From the NCBI GenBank assembly GCA_048463395.1, contig DBFWPL010000012.1:1-51401 (forward strand): a stretch of DNA of 51,401 nucleotides, written 5' to 3'. Source of the DNA: JAGAJR01 sp048463395. GTDB taxonomy: Bacteria; Pseudomonadota; Alphaproteobacteria; RF32; CAG-239. Within the stretch, counting starts at the first letter, position 1, and every line of letters begins with the position of its first letter. The notes beneath the pieces are model-generated. The model ran no database searches and was not told the DNA's origin. It saw only the letters and a list, made by a program, of their open reading frames with translations. The position numbers were made by a program, and so were the translations under genes. Positions 1-8,423 of this stretch are shown piece after piece.

Positions 1-83
1 AAAAAAAAAAAATGACTTAGTATAGATAGTGTGTAGGCTTTAGATTTTATAACTGTGTGGGGTGTGCTATGATTAATACTAAG
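1..83 (+). repeat. 83-bp direct repeat, left copy (A12 tract, leader and gene head)
   Basis: This stretch is identical to 51319-51401. It starts with a run of twelve A, continues through an AT-rich leader with a TATAAC hexamer (48-53) and a GGGG ribosome-binding stretch (59-62), and ends with the first five codons of the surface protein gene. The A12 tract could act as an upstream promoter element or slip in length; that is inference. The window begins exactly here, so the real left limit of the repeat is unknown. Confidence 0.9.
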
Positions 84-2894
84 TATTTGTTATGTATTTC
101 AACCTGTCTGCTGGTTTCAAGCAGTCTTCAGGCTTCTGACATTAACCTGACTTACGATTCGTCTGGCTTCCTCCCCGGCAGTTCTTCACTTTATACATTA
201 CACACACCGAGTGAGCTAAGGCCTACATCCTCTTTTAATTTTGAGAATGCTGTCAAACTTGCAGCGGTCTGTTCCGTGGGCGGCGGAGGGTGTAACGGAC
301 TTTCTTTCGGTTCATCTCCAAATTCTATGAATTTGGATAATGCATCTCTTTGCAAAGAGGCCGGTTATTCTTTAACATCTTGCCCTTCAGGTGCTGACCC
401 TAAAAACCGGTGCCCTCATAATTCCTCTTTCTTTGACACTTGTGTATGCAATACTTCTTATTATACTCAATCAGGAACTTATTCCAGCCAGTGCGGTTCA
501 AGAGCTTCTGTTGAATCTTGTACTGATTCAAAAGGAAACAAATATTACCGCTGTACTTGTGATTCTTCGACTATGACAACTTGTTCCGCCGGAAATCAGT
601 ATTCTACAAATTCTACCGTTGCCTGCAAAGACACTCAGACAAACCTGTCTTATGTTTTGAACACAGAGTGTAAAACCTGTACGTCTCCGGCTGTGGTTAA
701 TTCTTCCGAAAACGGCTGTACCTGCCCATCAAACTATGCTGCTTGCGGAACCAACCAAACCGGTGTCGGTACGGTGTGTACGGAAAACGGCGTGAACAAA
801 TACACCTCTTGCAAATGCCCGGATAACTATGTGGCTTGTAACAGTTCAAACAACGAGGTGGGTAACGGAAAGTCCTGTACCCTTAACGGCGTTACAAAAT
901 ACGAAAGCTGCAAGTGTAATGACAGCTGGGTTACCTGTGGAACCAATCAGGAAGGCGTCGGCGGGGCTTGCTCCATTGGCGGGGTAGCTAAATATGCTTC
1001 CTGCCAGTGTCCAACCTCTTGGTCTACTTGTTCCGATACGTCTCCTGATGCCGGTGCAAAATCTTGTGCCATCAACGGAAAAACGTATTACTCAAGCTGT
1101 AAACAAAAAGATGTCAACTGTGAGGCTCCTTATTACAAGACCAATGAAAACACCTGTGCTCTTTGGGAAGGAGTGGCAGCCGTTGTCAAAACCTGTTCAG
1201 ATTTGGTTACCACAACCAAAAACGCCAATATTACCGGTAATATTTTGGTTTGGGGTACTTTAAATTGCGGAGAAAACCAAATTACCCTGCCAACAGGGCA
1301 AAATCTGGTTGGTAAAGGTTTCTTTAACGGAAAATATTCCGATGCAACCGATGCCGTAACCGATAAATTCTCCAAAATCAAATGGGATTTTACTTCAGAA
1401 CCAGGAAATGCCATTACGTTGGAACATAATGCTATGCTGTCGGATTTAACATTGGAAATTAAATCTGATGTTGCCGGAAAATGGAGTTCTCCGTCATACA
1501 CGGCACCTGTTTTACTCGGAATAGAAGCAAAAGAAAATCTTATTTTCAAAAATCTGGATTTATATGGCGATATGTCTGCCGCTGACGGTAAAAGCCTGAC
1601 GATGCTTGATGCCACCACCGGTAAAGTTTCTTTACAGGGTAAAAACTCCTTAAGAGTCAAAAATGCAATGAAAAGCAATAGCGATGGCTATTCTTATGCA
1701 GCTAACTCCTCTACTTACCTGATGAAGAAAGGAACAATAAACATTGGCAAAGATGCTTCTTTGGATATCACCTTTACTGACGGAGGAACTTATTACGGTT
1801 TTCTTGATACAAACCTTAATCTGACGGATAATGCTAATTTTACCCTTGAAAGCAATACATCATCTTCCTTCAAACTCTTTGATGCCATAAGTTCTTTACA
1901 GTATACCGGTAATAAGGTTACTTTAAGAGGGACTTCTAAAATGACTGTTAAAGCGAAGGATCAATTTACCTTCACTGGAGGTATCCCTATTCAGATGTAT
2001 GATGATAGTATTATTAATTTCAGAGGAAGTTCTTTGGTATCAGGCTCAGGCAGCTATAATGGTTCCTTAAAAGAAGATAGTATCAGTATGAATGGAAACA
2101 GTATTATCAACGTTGATGGAAGCTCTACTTCAAGCAGTTCGTCTGTTCTTGGAATGCAAGTAACTCTGAATAATAATGCGACGCTGAGAATAAAATCTTC
2201 CGGTATCCAAGTATATGGTTCTGGATTATTAACATTAAACGACAGCTCAAAATTTATTATTAATCAGAAAAACACAACCGTTACAGATAGTTATTACAAC
2301 TCAAACTACGGTGTTTTCTCCTCAACCAGAGGACCTAATATGAATGGCAGTTCAAAACTTTATATTAGTGCTGACAGATATATTTTTGAAGACGCAAGAT
2401 TTAACTTAGCTTCTACAACGGCCAAAATATATGCAAAGCAAACAAATACGTCTTATAAAATCTTTGGTGCCGGCGGTAGTAATCCGGAAGTGTGGTTGTA
2501 CCAAACCGTAGCTAACGCTCCGTTTTATATTGAAACGCCTGGACAGAAGGGGTACAACAACCAAGAAGACGACGGATTGTATCTAATGCCGGCTTTGGGA
2601 GTTTCCGCTTCCGACGGGGCTTCCATCTGTTCACACATGACAAGCGGGTATTCATCAAGTAAGGTTAACCGAGATTTGGCGTGTTGGACACACGGCACGG
2701 TCAGCTCTACCGTTAATGATCCGGCTAATCCGAACAACAATGATTATTTCAAAGGAAAAGTATGTAATCGTTGTTCTGACGGCTACAAGCTGACCGGCGT
2801 AACTCATGTTTCCGCATCAGATTCCAGATTTACCTCAGCAAAATCTGATTTTGACAAGGAAATGACAGCTTTAACCAATGCCATGAATTTCTAA
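69..2894 (+). CDS. Secreted Cys-rich and beta-solenoid surface protein
   Basis: A 941-residue protein with a clear signal peptide (about residues 1-22, cleavage after SSLQA). Residues ~70-215 are Cys-rich. They are followed by four tandem modules of 31-33 residues (about 217-247, 248-280, 281-311, 312-344), each opening with a CxC pair and holding an AC/TC and an NGxxxYxSC segment. From about 365 to 835 the sequence is a run of short, Asn/Ser/Thr-rich beta repeats, typical of a right-handed solenoid of adhesin or autotransporter-passenger type. A short Cys-containing tail follows. I see no C-terminal beta-barrel, LPXTG or anchor. The ATG at 69 is preferred over the in-frame GTG at 57 because it starts the signal peptide and has GGGG in front. 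Likely an exported adhesin-like protein; the ligand is unknown. Its first codons recur at the right end of the window. Confidence 0.8.
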   Translation: MINTKYLLCISTCLLVSSSLQASDINLTYDSSGFLPGSSSLYTLHTPSELRPTSSFNFENAVKLAAVCSVGGGGCNGLSFGSSPNSMNLDNASLCKEAGYSLTSCPSGADPKNRCPHNSSFFDTCVCNTSYYTQSGTYSSQCGSRASVESCTDSKGNKYYRCTCDSSTMTTCSAGNQYSTNSTVACKDTQTNLSYVLNTECKTCTSPAVVNSSENGCTCPSNYAACGTNQTGVGTVCTENGVNKYTSCKCPDNYVACNSSNNEVGNGKSCTLNGVTKYESCKCNDSWVTCGTNQEGVGGACSIGGVAKYASCQCPTSWSTCSDTSPDAGAKSCAINGKTYYSSCKQKDVNCEAPYYKTNENTCALWEGVAAVVKTCSDLVTTTKNANITGNILVWGTLNCGENQITLPTGQNLVGKGFFNGKYSDATDAVTDKFSKIKWDFTSEPGNAITLEHNAMLSDLTLEIKSDVAGKWSSPSYTAPVLLGIEAKENLIFKNLDLYGDMSAADGKSLTMLDATTGKVSLQGKNSLRVKNAMKSNSDGYSYAANSSTYLMKKGTINIGKDASLDITFTDGGTYYGFLDTNLNLTDNANFTLESNTSSSFKLFDAISSLQYTGNKVTLRGTSKMTVKAKDQFTFTGGIPIQMYDDSIINFRGSSLVSGSGSYNGSLKEDSISMNGNSIINVDGSSTSSSSSVLGMQVTLNNNATLRIKSSGIQVYGSGLLTLNDSSKFIINQKNTTVTDSYYNSNYGVFSSTRGPNMNGSSKLYISADRYIFEDARFNLASTTAKIYAKQTNTSYKIFGAGGSNPEVWLYQTVANAPFYIETPGQKGYNNQEDDGLYLMPALGVSASDGASICSHMTSGYSSSKVNRDLACWTHGTVSSTVNDPANPNNNDYFKGKVCNRCSDGYKLTGVTHVSASDSRFTSAKSDFDKEMTALTNAMNF

Positions 2895-2910
2895 GAAAGG
2901 ATAAGCTAAT

Positions 2911-2947
2911 AAAAAAAGCCCCTCTCGAGAGAGAGGGGCTTTTTTTA
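2911..2947. terminator. Bidirectional Rho-independent terminator
   Basis: A perfect GC-rich stem (GCCCCTCTC with GAGAGGGGC) is flanked by A7 and T7, so it can end both the surface protein gene and the convergent nrdG. It overlaps the nrdG stop codon. Confidence 0.92.
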
Positions 2948-3646
2948 TTTTCTCAAGTCAAAGATCTCAAACGTATCACTGAGATACTTTACCAAATCTT
3001 TATCCTGAAAGAACTTTTCGCACTCACTGTCTTGTGTTGTGGTATCTGACGGTATCGGACGATATTTTTGCAAATGATAATTCTTAACGCCTTCAGATTT
3101 CAGAAAATCCGCCATTTTATAAATATCATCAATACTCAGCAAACGAGGATCGCAAGTCGTTCTCGTTTCAAAGTCTTTACCGCTGTTTATCAGTAATCCC
3201 AGGCTTCGGACAATGTTTTCAACTTTATCAAAGCATCCTGTTGCTTGTTTATAACGTTCTGCCTCCAGAGGGGCTTTGATATCCAAACCGACCCAATCCA
3301 CTTTGGGCAGAACTTTTTCCAAAGCTTCCGGACGATACCCGCCGGTATGAAGCCCTACCTTATACCCCAAGGCAATTACGTCATCCATGGCCGCTTCCAG
3401 ATTATTTTGCATTAACGGCTCGCCACCACTGAAAACAACACCGTCCAACACATTTTTTCGTTTTTCGAGAAACTCAAGAAACGCCGGCCAGAAAATTTCT
3501 CCTTCTTTTCCCGCTTCCTGCAGATGTGTGTTATAACAAAACGGGCACCGCCACGGACACCCCTGCATAAACACTACCGCAGCTATTGAATTAGGAAAAT
3601 CGACGACACTGAATTTCTCAATGCCGCCGATTTTGATATGTTCCAT
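2945..3646 (-). CDS. nrdG: Anaerobic ribonucleotide reductase activating protein (radical SAM)
   Basis: A 233-residue radical-SAM enzyme. By family it makes the glycyl radical on class III ribonucleotide reductase using S-adenosylmethionine and a [4Fe-4S] cluster. The cluster motif CPWRCPFC gives C30, C34 and C37, and a GGEP motif follows at about residue 75. Length is that of the longer NrdG type (pflA-like, ~230). It is the last gene of the minus-strand nrd cluster, 17 bases after the small glycyl-radical gene, which fits a shared transcript and direct work on that protein. The N-terminus (IGGIEKFSVVDFPN) is standard for the subfamily. Confidence 0.93.
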   Translation of the reverse strand: MEHIKIGGIEKFSVVDFPNSIAAVVFMQGCPWRCPFCYNTHLQEAGKEGEIFWPAFLEFLEKRKNVLDGVVFSGGEPLMQNNLEAAMDDVIALGYKVGLHTGGYRPEALEKVLPKVDWVGLDIKAPLEAERYKQATGCFDKVENIVRSLGLLINSGKDFETRTTCDPRLLSIDDIYKMADFLKSEGVKNYHLQKYRPIPSDTTTQDSECEKFFQDKDLVKYLSDTFEIFDLRK

Positions 3647-3663
3647 TATATCTTTACCGGATA

Positions 3664-3873
3664 TTATTCTGCTGCAATAGACATAACGTCTTCTTCGCTG
3701 AGCTTAACAACAGCCTTGCTCTCGCAGAAGCATACTCTAGAATAATATTCTGATTTTTTACCTTTGTTGAACTCAGATACCGGGCGATGATAACCCATTA
3801 CTCTTGTCCATACTTCACAAGGTTGTCTTTCTGCATCTGAAAGTTTAATATCTTCGATATTAACTAATGTCAT
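3664..3873 (-). CDS. Stand-alone glycyl-radical domain of class III ribonucleotide reductase
   Basis: A 69-residue protein carrying the motif RVMGYHRPVSEFNKGKK (residues 24-40), which is the conserved glycyl-radical loop at the C-terminus of NrdD. Gly27 is the predicted radical site, by analogy with the RVCGY glycine of E. coli NrdD. The neighbouring large NrdD subunit stops before this motif, so the catalytic enzyme appears to be built from two polypeptides. An AAGGAG site lies 7 bases before the ATG and the gap to the nrdD stop is only 32 bases, so this is a designed cistron rather than debris. It sits between nrdD and nrdG. Similar small NRDD proteins are known in databases; how widely the split occurs I cannot check. 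Confidence 0.85.
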   Translation of the reverse strand: MTLVNIEDIKLSDAERQPCEVWTRVMGYHRPVSEFNKGKKSEYYSRVCFCESKAVVKLSEEDVMSIAAE

Positions 3874-3905
3874 AATATTTCTCTCCTTAAATAAAATTAT
3901 TCTAG

Positions 3906-5966
3906 TTATGCAACTTCACTTCTTGCAGCTGCGGCTTTTCTTTTTTCTGCCTTTTTCTCTTCATCACAGATCGGGCAGAATTTGTGTTCTCCGGACAAAT
4001 ATCCGTGTTTTGGACAGATGGAGAATGTCGGAGTAATGGTAATGTACGGCAGGCGATAGTTTGACAGGACTTTTTTAACTAAATCGCGGCAAACTTTCGC
4101 GGATGAAATTCTTTGACCCATATACAGGTGGAGTACGGTTCCGCCGGTATATTTTGTTTGCAGTCTGGATTGGAGATCCAAAGCCTCAAACGGATCATCG
4201 GTATAGCCAACCGGCAATTGAGAAGAGTTTGTATAATAAGGATTCTCTTTTGTTCCGGCTTGGATAATGTCTTTAAATCTCTTTTTGTCTTCACGGGCGA
4301 AACGGTATGTTGCACTTTCGGCCGGAGTGGCTTCCAGATTATACATATGACCGGTTTCTTCCTGAATTTTAACCATGTTGGCACGGATATGGTCCAAGAA
4401 CTTTTCGGCAAAATCCTGTCCCCAGCTGTCGGCGATATTATGCTCGCCGTTAGTAAAGTTCAGAATCATTTCGTTAATACCGTTAACGCCAATGGTTGAG
4501 AAGTGGTTACGCAAAGTCCCCAGATAACGTTTGGTGAATGGGAACAAGCCGTTGTCAATCAGTCTTTGGATAACCTTACGTTTGATTTCCAAAGAAGTGC
4601 GGGCAATGTTCATCAGCTCGTCAACACGGCCGAACAATCCGGCCTCATCACCTTTATAAACGTATCCCAATCTTGCACAGTTAAATGTAACAACACCGAT
4701 GGAACCTGTCTGCTCGGCAGAACCGAACAAACCGTTTCCTTTAGCCAGCAATTCGCGGAGGTCTAACTGCAAACGGCAGCACATAGAGCGAATCTGTCCC
4801 GGTTTCAAAACAGAGTTCAGGAAGTTTTGGAAATAAGGCAAACCATATTTGGCTGTCATTTCAAACAGCAATTCGGTGTTATCGTCTTCCCAAGGGAAAT
4901 CCGGCGTAATGTTATATGTCGGAATCGGGAAAGTAAACGGACGACCTTTGATATCACCGCCCATCATGACGGTCATATAAGCCTTGTTAATCATGTGCAT
5001 TTCTTCTTTGAGGTCGCCGTATGTAAATTCCTGCTCCTCGCCGGCGATAATCGGGTGCGTATTACGCAGATCTTCAGGGCATACCCAGTCAAATGTAAAG
5101 TTTGTAAACGGCGTCTGAGAACCCCAGCGGGAAGGAACGTTCAGGTTATAAATCAGTTCTTGGATAGATTGTTCGACCTGACGGTAAGAGAGGTTGTCCT
5201 TACGGATATAAGGAGCCAGATAAGTATCTACGGATGAGAATGCCTGAGCACCGGCCCATTCATTCTGCAAAGTTCCCATAAAGTTAACCATTTGTCCGAC
5301 AGCGGCAGACAGATGCTTAGGAGCTCCGGCTTCCGTTTTACCGGGAACACCGTTGAAACCTTCATGCAACAGGTTTTTCAAAGACCAGCCGGCACAATAT
5401 GCCGCCAACATATCCAAATCGTGGATATGGATATCGCCGTTACGGTGTGCTTCACCGACTTCAGCCGGATAAACATGACTCAGCCAGTAGTTAGCCGTAA
5501 CTTTACCGGAAACGTTTAAAATCAAACCACCGTTGGAATACCCCTGATTGGCATTGGCATTAACACGCCAGTCCAGTTTTTCCAAATATTCGTTGATTGA
5601 GCTTTCAACATCAACCATAACCTTTTTGTCCGAACGCATACGGTTACGCTGGTCACGGTAGAGAATGTAAGCTTTGGCCGTTGCAAAGTAGTTGGCTGAA
5701 ATCAAAACCTGCTCAACAATATCCTGAATTTGTTCAATAGAAGGAAGAGCCTCTGAAAACTTGTGGGTTAATACCTTGAGAACCTGAGCCGTCAGCAGCC
5801 AGCTTTCCTGTTCTCCGAATTCTCCAGTGTTGGTACCGGCTTTCAGAATGGCATTATAAATTTTGTTGCTGTCAAACGGTGCCAGTGTACCGTCTCTCTT
5901 GGTAACGCTTTCAATTGCAATTTCTTTATTTTCAATTGCCGGCATTGTGTACTTGTTTTCAGACAT
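3906..5966 (-). CDS. nrdD: Anaerobic (class III) ribonucleoside-triphosphate reductase, large subunit without radical loop
   Basis: A 686-residue enzyme that reduces ribonucleotides to deoxyribonucleotides without oxygen. Residues ~10-105 form an ATP-cone (allosteric) domain, starting at VTKRDGTLAPFDSNKI. The ten-stranded barrel follows, with the finger-loop motif RSMCCRLQLDL. A zinc-type cysteine site closes the protein (CPKHGYLSGEHKFCPIC). After that come only about 20 Lys/Ala-rich residues: the RVxGY glycyl-radical segment that normally ends NrdD is missing and is found on the next cistron. An AAGAAGGAA site lies about 12 bases before the ATG. Two NrdR-like boxes upstream suggest control by deoxynucleotide status. 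Confidence 0.93.
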   Translation of the reverse strand: MSENKYTMPAIENKEIAIESVTKRDGTLAPFDSNKIYNAILKAGTNTGEFGEQESWLLTAQVLKVLTHKFSEALPSIEQIQDIVEQVLISANYFATAKAYILYRDQRNRMRSDKKVMVDVESSINEYLEKLDWRVNANANQGYSNGGLILNVSGKVTANYWLSHVYPAEVGEAHRNGDIHIHDLDMLAAYCAGWSLKNLLHEGFNGVPGKTEAGAPKHLSAAVGQMVNFMGTLQNEWAGAQAFSSVDTYLAPYIRKDNLSYRQVEQSIQELIYNLNVPSRWGSQTPFTNFTFDWVCPEDLRNTHPIIAGEEQEFTYGDLKEEMHMINKAYMTVMMGGDIKGRPFTFPIPTYNITPDFPWEDDNTELLFEMTAKYGLPYFQNFLNSVLKPGQIRSMCCRLQLDLRELLAKGNGLFGSAEQTGSIGVVTFNCARLGYVYKGDEAGLFGRVDELMNIARTSLEIKRKVIQRLIDNGLFPFTKRYLGTLRNHFSTIGVNGINEMILNFTNGEHNIADSWGQDFAEKFLDHIRANMVKIQEETGHMYNLEATPAESATYRFAREDKKRFKDIIQAGTKENPYYTNSSQLPVGYTDDPFEALDLQSRLQTKYTGGTVLHLYMGQRISSAKVCRDLVKKVLSNYRLPYITITPTFSICPKHGYLSGEHKFCPICDEEKKAEKRKAAAARSEVA

Positions 5967-6025
5967 TTCGAAAAGTATTCCTTCTTTATTTTTTAGTTTC
6001 AGCGGTTTATGTTTATTTTATTTTT

Positions 6026-6041
6026 ATACCATATATAGTAT
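6026..6041. promoter_or_regulatory. nrdD: NrdR-type box 1
   Basis: The core CCATATATAG matches 9 of 10 of the NrdR box core CWATATATWG. It lies 60 bases upstream of the nrdD ATG. Its start is exactly 31 bases from box 2, about three helical turns, which is the spacing typical of paired NrdR boxes. The assignment comes from the family consensus and the gene it precedes. Confidence 0.75.
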
Positions 6042-6056
6042 TAAAGAAATGTAAAT

Positions 6057-6072
6057 AACCTATATATTGTAT
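6057..6072. promoter_or_regulatory. nrdD: NrdR-type box 2
   Basis: The core CTATATATTG matches the NrdR core 10 of 10. Together with box 1 it overlaps the likely promoter zone of nrdD (TTTACA, 16 bases, TATGGT on the minus strand). Binding here would repress the nrd cluster when dATP is plentiful. No nrdR gene is in the window. Confidence 0.8.
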
Positions 6073-6255
6073 GCACAACATTTTTTCATATTTATTTTCC
6101 GGATGAAAAAATTAAGGTAATTCAAACTTGAAGCCTTGGAATTTTCCTTGTAAGAATATTGCTAGATATAAACCGTTCCGACAATAGCAAAAAAGACAAT
6201 TTTTCCTATTGACACCCTTATCCCTTTATATTTCAAACAAAAAAAATTTTCCCTT

Positions 6256-6327
6256 GGTGGATAAATTCGTTAACAAAAAAAATATTATTATTTTTCAAAC
6301 AAATAACATATCCACAAGTTGTCCACA
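6256..6327. promoter_or_regulatory. Cluster of three DnaA-box-like 9-mers next to AT-rich DNA
   Basis: Three near matches to TTATCCACA, each 8 of 9, are present: TTATCCACC (minus strand, 6256-6264), ATATCCACA (6308-6316) and TTGTCCACA (6319-6327). An A/T-rich stretch lies between them. They fall in the ~420-base gap between nrdD and the TolC-like gene. DnaA sites upstream of nrd genes are known in other bacteria, so regulation is as likely as replication. The rest of the gap (5967-6384) holds the NrdR boxes and a terminator; I see no gene in it. Confidence 0.4.
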
Positions 6328-6333
6328 GTAAGC

Positions 6334-6367
6334 AAAAAAAGAGCCCTTGGAAAAAGGACTCTTTTAT
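6334..6367 (-). terminator. Rho-independent terminator of the TolC-like gene
   Basis: Stem AAAAGAGCCCTT with AAGGACTCTTTT (one mismatch), followed on the minus strand by a T run. It lies just after the stop codon at 6385. Confidence 0.75.
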
Positions 6368-6384
6368 TTTACTAAAAACAACAA

Positions 6385-8283
6385 TTAAAACTGGTTTTTC
6401 GCTCGGGCTTCAACCTCCTCGCCCAGAACACTTTCCTCAACATATTCGTCTTTGCACTTGGAACCGATACATCTTTTCAGAACCGTCGCCTTGCGGCCTT
6501 CGGTCAGCCCCATAACACGAATCGAAGGAACATAAACCTCGACGATTTTAATCTTAAAGGTCAGATAGCCGACATTGCCTTTTTCATCGGTAATGTAAAG
6601 TTTAATTGTATAACTTCCCGTATCAGAAGGCATAGCCACACCGTCAAACGTTCTGGTTGCCTCGTCATAAGTCAACCACTTCGGCAAAGGCGTATCATCT
6701 ACCAATCCGGCTTTGGTAATAATTTTTCCCTCCAGATCCATTTTATCCAAAATGCTTTGCGGAATCGTCAGTTTGATTCTCTGTCCGGTTTCCAATGTCA
6801 TATCAGGAATCAGGCTCGGAGATGTCAGATTAACCGGCGGACGTTTGGCCGGAACATCCAAAAGATACGGGCGGTTATCCGGCAGAAATTGTCCTTTACG
6901 CCATTTTTCCATGGTGTTCCTCAGATAAACAGCAATTTTGGACGGCTTTTCACTTAACATATAATAAGGAAGAGCATCCAACCCGACAGTTGCGTACAAG
7001 TTGCCCAAAGCATCCTGAACATCCGCATAAGACTGATAAGCCTTAATTTCATCCTCGACGGCACGAGCCGCTTCCAACTGGCTTTTTTCTGCCCGACTGC
7101 CATCCTGAACAGCCACGTCTTCAGCAATATTTTCGGATGTTTCGGCGATTTCCATATTAATCTGATAATCTTCAACCGCGGACATGTATCTCGCCCAAGA
7201 AACATATACCTGACTTAAAACCAGAGTACTCATCCTTTGGCGACGGAGATTTGCCAAATCACGGGGATTAGGATTTTTTACGTCTTCAATAATTGTCAAA
7301 CCGACTTCGCGAGCTTTTTTCGACCACAGGCGGTTATAGTAGTTCGGGTCGTTTTTATACTTCTGTTGATTAACGTCCTGAAATCCTTTAACTACGATTT
7401 TCAAGTCTTCGACATTGGTGAACAAATCATGCACCCGAAGTTCCGGACGGTTGGTTAAGGCCAGCCATTCCAACTGTGCCAAATCGCTCTTCATATCAGG
7501 AAGCGTGAAGTTTCCATATTCGGAACCGACCAATTTATATTGGGTAGACGGATGGAATCCCATTAAACTTGCCAATCTGACTTCGGCAGTTTCCATTTCC
7601 CGTTTCAAAGCGGAAACATTTTTAACCGCTTCCATATATTTGCGTTTTTTTACCAAATCGGCCATGGACATATTCTGTCCGCGGGAAGCCATTTGTTTGG
7701 CCTGGGCATTCATATCGTCAACTTCCAGAGTCATATACTCAATCATGTTATCCATCATCGGAAGTAATTTTTGTGCTGCCAATGTTTTCCAGTATAATGT
7801 TCGGGTTTCCTGCAAAATGTTATGAATAACTTTACGGCTCTGTTCAAAAGCAACACTGGACTGGTAACCAGCATCGCGGCTCTGGTAATAAACAGTTGAA
7901 ATATCCAAAATATTCCAAGCCACTTTCAAATCAGAACTCATATGAGCATTGTTGTTGCTGTTAACATAACCGGCATGGGTCAGCACTTCAGGGATTTTAT
8001 TTAAAGGAGCCTGTCCGGTCTCGGAAATACTTTGCTCATAGCTTACCATGCGGCGGGTATAGTTATATTTCAAAGCCAGTGCCATGGCCATGTACATATC
8101 AATCGGCTTTTCAATCTTTCGCGGCGTAGACACAAACATATTCTGCATATCCACATCGACGCGGATTGCTCTATCCCAGTCGGAATAATAAGCCGGAGAC
8201 ACCGCCGTATCGGATACTTCCCTCGCGGTGCAGGACAGGAGAAAAACAGCTCCTGCCAGTAAAGAAACAAACTTTTTGCTCAT
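6385..8283 (-). CDS. TolC-family outer-membrane efflux lipoprotein with C-terminal Ig/cadherin-like domain
   Basis: A 632-residue lipoprotein. The ATG at 8283 is chosen, not the upstream in-frame start, because MSKKFVSLLAGAVFLLSC is a signal peptide with a lipobox-like LLSC and has GTAGGG in front. Residues ~45-440 form two TolC/OEP repeats with long Ala/Gln/Glu-rich helices. Residues ~490-600 look like a putative Ig or dystroglycan-type cadherin domain (LPKWLTYDEATRTFDGVAMPS, then a YTIKLYITDEKGN strand pair). A CIGSKC pair lies near the end. Such a tail is not part of the usual TolC fold. No membrane-fusion protein or pump is adjacent. It is divergent from a VirB8-fold protein, so a role in a trans-envelope export machine is possible but inferred. 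Confidence 0.82.
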   Translation of the reverse strand: MSKKFVSLLAGAVFLLSCTAREVSDTAVSPAYYSDWDRAIRVDVDMQNMFVSTPRKIEKPIDMYMAMALALKYNYTRRMVSYEQSISETGQAPLNKIPEVLTHAGYVNSNNNAHMSSDLKVAWNILDISTVYYQSRDAGYQSSVAFEQSRKVIHNILQETRTLYWKTLAAQKLLPMMDNMIEYMTLEVDDMNAQAKQMASRGQNMSMADLVKKRKYMEAVKNVSALKREMETAEVRLASLMGFHPSTQYKLVGSEYGNFTLPDMKSDLAQLEWLALTNRPELRVHDLFTNVEDLKIVVKGFQDVNQQKYKNDPNYYNRLWSKKAREVGLTIIEDVKNPNPRDLANLRRQRMSTLVLSQVYVSWARYMSAVEDYQINMEIAETSENIAEDVAVQDGSRAEKSQLEAARAVEDEIKAYQSYADVQDALGNLYATVGLDALPYYMLSEKPSKIAVYLRNTMEKWRKGQFLPDNRPYLLDVPAKRPPVNLTSPSLIPDMTLETGQRIKLTIPQSILDKMDLEGKIITKAGLVDDTPLPKWLTYDEATRTFDGVAMPSDTGSYTIKLYITDEKGNVGYLTFKIKIVEVYVPSIRVMGLTEGRKATVLKRCIGSKCKDEYVEESVLGEEVEARAKNQF

Positions 8284-8423
8284 TCGTACGAACCCTACTT
8301 TATATGCATATATTTTTCTATTTATACCAATATTTTGCATCTGAACAGTATTTATTTGCTTTTATTCAGCTTTTATGTATAAAATACGTTAAGAAGAATT
8401 CAGATAAGGTAAAAAAGTGCAGA

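Noticed and set aside
1133..1678. Long open frame on the minus strand
   Set aside because: It lies wholly inside the surface protein gene, has no ribosome-binding site and no family likeness; it is a shadow of the repeat-rich coding strand.
4113..5519. Several plus-strand frames of 75-136 codons
   Set aside because: All lie antisense to nrdD, with Cys/Phe-rich low-complexity products and no start signals.
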